Source: Elusimicrobiota bacterium (GTDB lineage: Bacteria; Elusimicrobiota; Elusimicrobia; UBA1565; JACRDR01). From it: DNA of 10,202 bases. This document shows positions 5,601 through 10,202 of the stretch, one piece after another (within the stretch, counting starts at the first letter, position 1; each line of letters begins with the position of its first letter). The translations under genes were made by a program, and so were the position numbers. The stretch covers positions 1 to 10,202 of the forward strand of contig JACQPI010000241.1 of NCBI GenBank assembly GCA_016207585.1. Direction: 5' to 3'. The notes below the pieces were generated by a model. The model was not told the origin of the DNA, searched no databases, and worked only from the letters and a program-made list of their open reading frames with translations.

Positions 5601-8469
5601 CCTTATGCTGGGGGCCGTTGGCGGCAATGATGCCCGTCACGTGCGTCCCGTGTCCCTGTGGATCACTAAAGAGGGAAGGCGTCATAGTCGCGAATAAGGA
5701 TCGTCTTTGACTGCGCGGATCACCGGACCCGGAGCGGGCGATGTCCGCGTAGGAGACCCGCCCCAGGAAGTACGGATGAGACGCATACACGCCCGTGTCC
5801 TCGACCGCCAGCCGGAATCCCTCGCCCGTCGAGCCGCCGCTCAAAACGGACGGGAAGTGATGTAGAGGGATGCTTTGGCGCAGGCTCGTTTGGAAACCGC
5901 CGACCGTGCGGTGGACGCGGATGCCACTGCGCTCGGCGTATTTCTGGACTGCAGTGACTTGGTTCCTCGGAACCGAGACGAAAAGATGGTTTCTCCCGCC
6001 GTCTTTTCCGAAAACTCCGTAGACCCTGGCTCCGATTTCCACCAGCAGATCGATCTGCTCCTTGGAATACCCCGCGCGCAAAAACGCCGCATATTGCGCC
6101 GAGGACCGGCGCCTGCGTATGAGCTCGATCTCCGCGCCGGAATAGCCGTGTTTTTCAAGAAGGGCCCTCGTCTCATCGGAAAACTCATAGTTTCCGAGGA
6201 CGTCTCTCAGAGAAGACTCGATTACGGTCCCTTCCTGCGCCTTGAACCACAGAAAGACGTTGGACTCTTTGCGGGCGGCCAAGACATAACCTCCCTCCGG
6301 CAAGTCGACGCGCTGCACCGAGAAACGACCCCCGTCCTCGCTTCTCCAATAAAGGAGGAGTTTGCGGACCGTCTCCAGCCCCGGGTCCTGTTCCCGCCAC
6401 GGGAAGAAGACGGTCCCGCCGTCATCGAGGCTCTGGTACGCCGCGGCGATCGTGTCCGTGAGCCGGATGTTGCGCAGGAAGGTCTGCGAGGCGTTGAACC
6501 ACATGTCCGAAAGCGCGCGTTCGATTTTCCGGTAGGCGACCTCCCCCGGCCCAATCCCTCGGCGCCGCAGCCGTTGGGCCTCCCTCACAAGAAGCTCCAG
6601 CTCCTTATCGAAAGCCGACGCCTCGCGCCCATCCGCCCGCGCGACGCGCCGCCCTTGAGAAACCTGATACAGGGGATCGAGCTTGCTCAACCCCAGGTTA
6701 AGGCGCTTGCCCTCCAAGCCGCCGGGCTCCGGAATCTGGAGGCCGTCGGATGGAATGACGATCACCCGGTAGCGATTCCTATGTTCGGCCGATACGGCGG
6801 CCCTGGAGCCCGACTCGCCGTCCGGGCCTCTTCCGGACGTCAAATACTCCACGAGGTTGGAAGGGGTCGCTTTCGAATGTTCGAGAACGGCATGCCCCCG
6901 AGACAGCTTCGCGTAGACGGCGGGATCGTACCAATCCGCGAAACCAGGATCGTCCACGGGGCGCACCAAGAGCGCCTGGAAATTGGAGGAAGCCGGCAAA
7001 TACCAGCCCGTCTCCTGAATCGCGCGCTCCAAGACGGATATGCGTATGTCCTTGAGCCAGCCGGACCACAACTCATGGAAGCGGGAGGAAATTTCGGACG
7101 TAAAGGCCCAGAGGATCCTGGCGGCCGAGCGCATCCACCGAGGGCGGGAGTCGCTGGTATCCCAATCGGGATCGGGGCGCGGATGAAAATAGTGACGCAC
7201 CTCGTGTTTAAGTATCCAGCCGAGATACCAGTCGGGAAGAAGGACGATCTCCGGCCTCAAAAAAATATTCCCGAACGACACGCCGAAGGAAAACGTCGCG
7301 CGCACATAGCGGCTCAAAGCCACGGCGGCGTCTCTCAAGAATCTTGCCCATGCCGGCGCCAAAACTTTCCACCGCCGCGGACTCCAGGAAAAGTCGGGAC
7401 GCGCCAGCGCCGGCGCGAGCACGCGCAGCGGCTTGACGGCTCCGGCGCCTGGGACGTGCCCGATCAGCGCCGAGACGACGCTGACGTGCAGGCCCATGCG
7501 ATAGAGCTTGGAGGTGAGCGCGCGGTAAAATTGCTCATCCGACACGACGCGCGAGGTGAGGACCGTGCGGGCCCAATACACGAACTCCACGGCGGTATAG
7601 GCCAAAAGGGGCAAACTGACGACCTCGGCGGTCATAAACAGAAGCCCAATAAGCGGCGAGAGCGTCTCGGGCATCGAACTCATCGCGGAAAACCAGGGGT
7701 AGATCCACGGCAGCAGCGCCGCCGCGGTCCACGGAACGGGGAACAGGACGGAACGATGCCGCTCTTGCGCCCGGTACTGCGGCCGAGGCACGACTCCTGC
7801 TTGCGGCGCCTGGTAGCCGGATTTAAGCGCGACGGAGGCCTGGCGAAGCTCAACGGGCCGCGCCGTCCCGAGCTTCGCCGGCGCGTCATGGCCGGACATC
7901 AAGCCCGCGCCCGCCGCAGGATTGCCGCCGACGCGGGCCGAGAATTCCCGCTCTCCCGCGCCGCGGATCGCGTCCGCCGGCGATTTCGAGGGAAGGCCCC
8001 GGACCGCGGAAGGACCCGCCAAGTGCTCCAACATCCGCGCGAAAACGCGGCGAACTCCGGCCGATTGGAGGCGCGAGAACGGGACCGCGGGCAGAGGATG
8101 CGCTTTTTCGCTTCCGGCCGCGATATTAGGCGCAAGAAAACTGGCCCCTTCCAGAAATTTCCGCAGCGGGGAATTCCGCGGCCAGGGCTTCAATAAACGG
8201 GAGGCGCCTAAAGGCGGCTGCGGAAGGACGGAAAGAACCGAGAGACCGCCCGGCTTACCGGGAAGCGCGGACGCCGGACCCGGAAGAGCCGGGCCTCCGA
8301 GCCCGGCCGACGCTTGGGTGATTCGAGGAATTTCAGGGGTGCTGGATCCGGTTTTCCCGAATCCTTGAGCGGCGAGCCGGTAGCACTCGAGCCCCGGAGA
8401 AGTCCATAGAAGGGCCGCGCATATTCCGACCGCCGCCGGCCGATTCCATACGCACTTGGAGCGAAGCAT
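2653..8469 (-). CDS. Giant multidomain secreted or membrane-attached protease: gluzincin-like HExxH segment, active S8 subtilase, HEAT repeats and a second degenerate subtilase module
   Basis: This 1938-residue protein starts at ATG 8469, with AAGGA eight bases upstream, 20 nt after the barrel gene stop. In order: signal-like N-terminus ending in LAAQ (to 35); Pro/Ala-rich linker (about 36-240); hydrophobic segments (about 243-300); HEVRH (422-426) with E459 or E466 as possible third ligand; uncharacterised region (about 540-820); propeptide-like segment (829-873). The S8 domain (about 885-1210) has Asp891 in EDTG, His940 in HGTHVTG, oxyanion Asn1032 in AAAGNSG and Ser1132 in SGTSQAAP, so it should be catalytic. 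HEAT-type repeats (about 1297-1480) follow, then a second propeptide-like segment (1651-1711) and a subtilase-like remnant (1744-1815) lacking catalytic residues. Most S8 proteases have about 300-600 residues. Subtilase identity is firm, the zincin-like call is tentative, and substrate and location are unknown; the barrel neighbour suggests envelope work. Confidence 0.93.
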   Translation of the reverse strand: MLRSKCVWNRPAAVGICAALLWTSPGLECYRLAAQGFGKTGSSTPEIPRITQASAGLGGPALPGPASALPGKPGGLSVLSVLPQPPLGASRLLKPWPRNSPLRKFLEGASFLAPNIAAGSEKAHPLPAVPFSRLQSAGVRRVFARMLEHLAGPSAVRGLPSKSPADAIRGAGEREFSARVGGNPAAGAGLMSGHDAPAKLGTARPVELRQASVALKSGYQAPQAGVVPRPQYRAQERHRSVLFPVPWTAAALLPWIYPWFSAMSSMPETLSPLIGLLFMTAEVVSLPLLAYTAVEFVYWARTVLTSRVVSDEQFYRALTSKLYRMGLHVSVVSALIGHVPGAGAVKPLRVLAPALARPDFSWSPRRWKVLAPAWARFLRDAAVALSRYVRATFSFGVSFGNIFLRPEIVLLPDWYLGWILKHEVRHYFHPRPDPDWDTSDSRPRWMRSAARILWAFTSEISSRFHELWSGWLKDIRISVLERAIQETGWYLPASSNFQALLVRPVDDPGFADWYDPAVYAKLSRGHAVLEHSKATPSNLVEYLTSGRGPDGESGSRAAVSAEHRNRYRVIVIPSDGLQIPEPGGLEGKRLNLGLSKLDPLYQVSQGRRVARADGREASAFDKELELLVREAQRLRRRGIGPGEVAYRKIERALSDMWFNASQTFLRNIRLTDTIAAAYQSLDDGGTVFFPWREQDPGLETVRKLLLYWRSEDGGRFSVQRVDLPEGGYVLAARKESNVFLWFKAQEGTVIESSLRDVLGNYEFSDETRALLEKHGYSGAEIELIRRRRSSAQYAAFLRAGYSKEQIDLLVEIGARVYGVFGKDGGRNHLFVSVPRNQVTAVQKYAERSGIRVHRTVGGFQTSLRQSIPLHHFPSVLSGGSTGEGFRLAVEDTGVYASHPYFLGRVSYADIARSGSGDPRSQRRSLFATMTPSLFSDPQGHGTHVTGIIAANGPQHKGGAPAAHVRVENVFPGNGEGAVDGVLMEGALDAKEWGANQINLSLGLMGAVDAELAEWYSWLAQEYGIFIAAAAGNSGLFDWTLSQPGVGRYVLNVGSVTKEKKPSFFSSVGFARYKNSYLEWMEFGPKGVLVGGDVDGRHKDPFVRGVESTKSKDAPPSVSDSPSQLETRASGTSQAAPHAAAVAAHAKSAADKALKLETPAAREAARAHGTAAQKFYLANAVFSIMMIMMRSAEDLKVPVVFQGAGFIDAAATVLLANDTFHQGTRLERLLRRAGLKEDAPLTPTHEYLEGLKEVWDLQKQVHDQTQEAGRAAEESGLNKTQAKAAAAQRLQEVLRDPTRNILPRMLELLDHPVWLVRMYAAFALYNFRAPEAALALAKYALEDGDGRVRQVAALALAKVSTQLALNSMLDGAQRSALDSVRAADAELREAVANPKRTMDARMFAAHALAQHGDASGIGVLVEGSRSGVFEERFTAAWLLGQLGRRATPEAAAALADGIRRDPEPVVRHMAAAAVRNVARDNPTALTVVSQGAVDVVSSLLQASSERDMAFISTAVQVFQQMRRNPKLIAWMRQDEAVRGNIRKFIDENKDAAASDDPLGAMVRTLAQIINVPIELPEMSVNPQGVGIPGIDPNMGPIHLLVKVPVKRAAALGFKDFRIPGPEKASPADPARRTSETQEVWKTLGVDPGLMRYHEVELQAVLPASRMLRIGVPDHRVRALLAKLESMGFEVHRSLPVYPAASRRPGAYTPPGAVVFVLGDGTEDGDEPMSEGPSSGAQSTGASVNRVQVLGVNGGTTADVVTGIEYIRNAHPDPLRRPAIIEARLQSAEGPDGPLSRALTELALKNYIVVAPRGEEPPPGRSSPTAPAGAPLVQSEAPELLAAWIEELGKTMLARFGGLPDGYGLWLQRFSGRSAEEGVQAIRDALRSPEKVKVQAAALIGRARKQYGISAPRSEQASRWTGPIASVARRLWPGSVIRPF
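3025..3474 (-). other. Degenerate second propeptide-subtilase module inside the S8 protein
   Basis: Residues 1666-1693 align without gaps to 829-856 (constant offset 837). Ten of 28 positions are identical, including VP, the V and A of VxA, E, G and VHR. Behind it, residues 1744-1815 follow the order of the subtilase segment between the catalytic His and the oxyanion Asn: VxVLGVNGGT, then a helix (DVVTGIEYI), then a strand equivalent to INLSLG that reads IEARLQ, a helix, and YIVVAPRG where the active copy has FIAAAAGNSG. No catalytic Asp, His or Ser equivalent is visible, so it is probably structural, binding or a decayed duplication. Confidence 0.55.
4030..4581 (-). repeat. HEAT-type helical repeats within the S8 protein
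   Basis: Residues about 1297-1480 are a run of paired helices with the HEAT signature of a hydrophobic helix, D/P-x-x-x-V-R, then an alanine-rich helix. Examples are LLDHPVWLVRMYAAFAL, EDGDGRVRQVAALALAKV and RRDPEPVVRHMAAAAVRNVA; MDARMFAAHALAQHGD and FEERFTAAWLLGQLGR fit less strictly. At least four or five units are visible at about 30-40 residue spacing, and further helices continue to about 1560. Such solenoids usually bind proteins, so this part may select substrate or tether the protease to a partner. Confidence 0.8.
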
Positions 8470-8477
8470 CGTAGTCG

Positions 8478-8482
8478 ATCCT
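8478..8482 (-). promoter_or_regulatory. Ribosome binding site of the S8 gene in the barrel-S8 gap
   Basis: AAGGA lies eight bases before ATG 8469 and fills most of the 20-nt gap after the barrel stop codon (8490-8492). It confirms the start of the large ORF. There is no room for a separate promoter or terminator in the gap itself, so the two genes are probably one transcript. Confidence 0.7.
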
Positions 8483-8489
8483 TAGGGCC

Positions 8490-9662
8490 TCAATACACCA
8501 GTTCAGCCTCCGTCGGATCCCCACCCGGACCCAATCGTCCCATCCCGATAGAATCGTCGCCTTCCAAAACGTTAGGATACGCTCGCAGCGTGCGCCCGCG
8601 CGAGGGACGCGCGGCCCTGCGCCGAGGCGCCGCGGGAAGAGGTCGCGCCGGAGCGTCCCGCAAGTCATACACGATCCGCCGCTGCCTCCTAAGCGACTGC
8701 GCGTCCACATGCCGAGAGTTTCCCCCTATGTGCCCGATGTGAAACGGCGCCGCGATCCCCATGGAGACGATAAAAGTTTTTCCGGCCGAGGCGCCGATCG
8801 CCTTGAGCTCGCCGTTCAAGAAGTAGCTCAGCCGCGATCGGTCCAGCTGGGCCCCGAAGATCACCCGTCCCTGGTGCTCCTCGGGGCGGTCGCTCGCCTC
8901 GGCGACGGGATTATGGATGAGGGGGGTGTTGAAATCCGACTCCAGATGCCCCCGGACCGAGCCGCTCATCCGGTTGTATCCGATGCCGAAAAACGGCGTC
9001 CAAACGCCGAAGTTCTGGCTGACGATCGCGTTGAGCCCGATGCTCGCGACGCTCCAGGCGAGCTGCCCGCGGTTGCGGCTATCCACGAAAACCCCGGGCG
9101 TCAATTCGAGGTCCTTGTAATCGTTGTAGAAGTTGAAGCGCCCGAAAACGTAATTGAAATTGCCGGCGATGCTGACCAGGGGCCGCCCCCCGCCCCACAA
9201 ATGCTTGCGCAGCCCGAATCCCAGCGAGTTGCTCTGGCCGTCGGATCGTGTCTGGGGCGTCAGGCGGTACCCTTGAGGCACCGTCATGTTCGCGCCGCGC
9301 CAGGAAAAATCCCATCGGTTCGGCAGGCCCATGCGCATGTGCAGGGTAAGGTTCGGGAAGGTCACATGGTCGGGAAGCGCGCGCGCCGGGTCCAATTTCG
9401 CCAAGGCCGGGACGACGATGGTCGGGAACTTGCCCTTGTCGAGGGGAAGATACCCAACGCCCAGGCTCACGTCGGGCTGGATCCGGCCGGGCGCGATTTC
9501 GTCGGGAGGGTCGAACGTGGAACCGGCGTTGAACGCGAGCCCCTGGACGGTCTCATTGGTCAGCCACTCCATGATGGACTGGAAATCGGAGGCGATGCTG
9601 GGATTGGCCCACGAGGAGGAGGGAAGGAGCGAGAGCCACGCAACCACGACGATTGTTTTCAT
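8490..9662 (-). CDS. Predicted outer-membrane beta-barrel protein with a basic C-terminal tail
   Basis: I chose ATG 9662 (390 residues) because it gives a compact signal peptide, MKTIVVVAWLSLLPSSSWA, with predicted cleavage before NPS. ATG 9668 and a TTG at 9695, overlapping the stop of the small upstream ORF, are alternatives; the TTG start would make a 401-residue protein. The mature part is rich in alternating polar/hydrophobic strands with aromatic ends, for example NLTLHMRMGL, LVSIAGNFNYVFG, LAWSVASIGLNAIVS, VWTPFFGIGYNRM and KTFIVSMGIAAPF. This is typical of an outer-membrane barrel of roughly 8-12 strands. After the last strand, about 80 residues rich in Arg, Pro and Ala form a tail, where barrels normally end on an aromatic residue. 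I recognise no named family. It precedes the S8 gene by 20 nt and may serve as its partner, anchor or exit route, which is inference. Confidence 0.8.
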   Translation of the reverse strand: MKTIVVVAWLSLLPSSSWANPSIASDFQSIMEWLTNETVQGLAFNAGSTFDPPDEIAPGRIQPDVSLGVGYLPLDKGKFPTIVVPALAKLDPARALPDHVTFPNLTLHMRMGLPNRWDFSWRGANMTVPQGYRLTPQTRSDGQSNSLGFGLRKHLWGGGRPLVSIAGNFNYVFGRFNFYNDYKDLELTPGVFVDSRNRGQLAWSVASIGLNAIVSQNFGVWTPFFGIGYNRMSGSVRGHLESDFNTPLIHNPVAEASDRPEEHQGRVIFGAQLDRSRLSYFLNGELKAIGASAGKTFIVSMGIAAPFHIGHIGGNSRHVDAQSLRRQRRIVYDLRDAPARPLPAAPRRRAARPSRGRTLRAYPNVLEGDDSIGMGRLGPGGDPTEAELVY

Positions 9663-9691
9663 CGCCATCTCTGCGCCGCGGCCACTGCGGT

Positions 9692-9856
9692 TCAATGCTT
9701 GGAAGTCTTCAAGTCTCTACGGTCGGTTCTCCAAAGGTACACCTGCGCGCCTTGTTCGTAACGGAGCCGGGTCGTCGGCCTGGACGGCCTGTGCCCTTCG
9801 GTATGGGCCCGGACTGAGAACTGCCCGTAGCGGTTGCTGTAGATGCGGATCGCCAT
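9692..9856 (-). CDS. Small basic hypothetical protein, 54 residues
   Basis: This short ORF starts at ATG 9856 (MAIRIYSNRYGQFSVRAH) and ends at TGA 9692-9694. GAGGT stands ten bases before the start, and a TACAAT box lies 45 bases upstream. About three quarters of its codons end in G or C, with ATC, TAC, AAC and CGC used as in the neighbouring genes. The other two minus frames are also open here but lack a comparable ribosome site. The product is rich in Arg and Tyr, looks beta-strand prone (SVRAH, AQVYLWRTD) and has no signal peptide or membrane segment. Its stop overlaps a possible TTG start of the barrel gene, so the two may be translationally coupled. I do not recognise a family; it could also be a translated leader. 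Confidence 0.5.
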   Translation of the reverse strand: MAIRIYSNRYGQFSVRAHTEGHRPSRPTTRLRYEQGAQVYLWRTDRRDLKTSKH

Positions 9857-9900
9857 GTGTATATGTACCTCGGTGCGAATGTGCCAGCTTGCTCGCTTTT

Positions 9901-9929
9901 ATTGTAGCGCGGGATGTTCGCCGGATGCA
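9901..9929 (-). promoter_or_regulatory. Candidate promoter for the small ORF-barrel-S8 operon
   Basis: On the minus strand TACAAT (9901-9906) matches five of six positions of the sigma-70 -10 consensus and is followed by an A-rich stretch. The hexamer at 17-bp spacing (TGCATC, 9924-9929) is a poor -35. The box lies in the only intergenic space ahead of the three-gene set, 45 bases before the small ORF start. Confidence 0.4.
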
Positions 9930-9990
9930 TGGGCCCAGCGACCCTTTTCCAAACGCCAAAGGACCTATCCCGAAATGTGTCTTAGGACCT

Positions 9991-10030
9991 AGGGCTCTGA
10001 CCGGCCCAGCTATGGGCCGGTCAGAGCCCT
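9991..10030 (-). terminator. Perfect 17-bp inverted repeat at the end of the upstream gene
   Basis: The arms AGGGCTCTGACCGGCCC (9991-10007) and GGGCCGGTCAGAGCCCT (10014-10030) pair without mismatch around a six-base loop. The right arm overlaps the stop codon (10029-10031) of the gene entering from the right. Position and strength suit a transcription terminator or a 3'-end stabilising stem. No T-run follows on either strand, so it is not a textbook intrinsic terminator. It could also be a repeat-family or protein-binding palindrome. Confidence 0.5.
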
Positions 10031-10202
10031 ACTGTCCGTACGACAGGCGGGTGGCCAGGAAAGCGGGCAGGCCGGCTTCCTGCATCTTGGCCTGGACCTT
10101 GGGGATATCGTAGGCGACGCGAGCCAACTCATAGTCGCGCGTCTCATCATCGAAAACGGCGCAGGAAGCCCTTGGATCCTGGTCTCTCGGCTGCCCGACG
10201 GA
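10029..10202 (-). CDS. C-terminal fragment of an unrecognised protein
   Basis: The frame is open from the window edge for 57 codons to TAG at 10029-10031. Codons are mostly G/C-ending (GCC, CTG, GTC, CAG), as in the other genes here. The fragment contains FDDETRDYELARVAYDIPKV and ends in FLATRLSYGQ. It looks like a soluble, mainly helical charged C-terminus with no membrane segment. The start is outside the window and I recognise no family. The hairpin directly at its stop and the promoter-like box beyond suggest it belongs to a different transcription unit from the barrel and S8 genes. Confidence 0.6.
   Translation of the reverse strand, partial: SVGQPRDQDPRASCAVFDDETRDYELARVAYDIPKVQAKMQEAGLPAFLATRLSYGQ

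Noticed and set aside
5875..8196. 773-codon open frame on the plus strand, antisense to the S8 gene
   Set aside because: It is in exact codon register with the minus gene, so its stops would need the sense codons TTA, CTA or TCA, which are rare in GC-rich genes. Its translation is Arg/Gly/Pro-rich without a recognisable domain, while the minus frame has clear subtilase and HExxH motifs.
8709..9761. 350-codon plus-strand open frame opposite the barrel gene
   Set aside because: Same register relation to the barrel gene; the product lacks the strand pattern and signal peptide seen on the minus strand.
9717..9959. 80-codon and 73-codon minus frames overlapping the small ORF
   Set aside because: They compete for the same bases as the 54-residue ORF but lack a ribosome site near their starts, and the longest one would start upstream of the TACAAT box.
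9961..9992. Repeated TAGGTCCT octamer beside the hairpin as an insertion-sequence end
   Set aside because: No transposase, target duplication or paired terminal repeat is visible in the window.

Overview
This GC-rich window appears to come from a diderm (Gram-negative type) bacterium. An outer-membrane beta-barrel protein sits next to large secreted proteases. The combination of very large multidomain proteases, a polytopic M48 peptidase and alanine/proline-rich linkers reminds me of Elusimicrobiota genomes. That placement is an impression from protein style, not from a marker gene, and I hold it loosely. No tRNA, rRNA, CRISPR array or transposase was recognised.

Every supported gene lies on the minus strand, so transcription runs from high to low coordinates. 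At the right edge is the C-terminal end of an unrecognised gene (10029-10202), whose stop codon touches a perfect 17-bp hairpin (9991-10030). A promoter-like TACAAT box (9901-9906) follows, then a 54-residue small ORF (9692-9856) with a Shine-Dalgarno sequence. Next come a predicted outer-membrane barrel (8490-9662) and a 1938-residue protease (2653-8469), separated by only 20 nt. After a 205-nt intergenic region with its own promoter candidate and a very strong ribosome binding site, a membrane-embedded M48-type metalloprotease starts at 2447 and runs off the left edge just after its HEINH motif.

The centre of interest is the 1938-residue protein. It combines a secretion signal, a low-complexity linker, a membrane-like segment, an HEVRH gluzincin-like motif and an uncharacterised middle region. 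These are followed by a propeptide-like segment, a subtilase (S8) domain with intact Asp/His/Asn/Ser motif residues, and HEAT-type repeats. It ends in a second propeptide-like segment joined to a decayed, non-catalytic piece of a second subtilase. The M48 protein downstream shares an N-terminal signature with it (ALLxTxPGLxxYxxAAQ in outline).

A working inference is that the locus encodes a cell-envelope proteolysis module: an outer-membrane barrel co-transcribed with a secreted or membrane-attached subtilase, next to an inner-membrane metalloprotease. The functional links between the genes rest on order, spacing and the shared N-terminus only.
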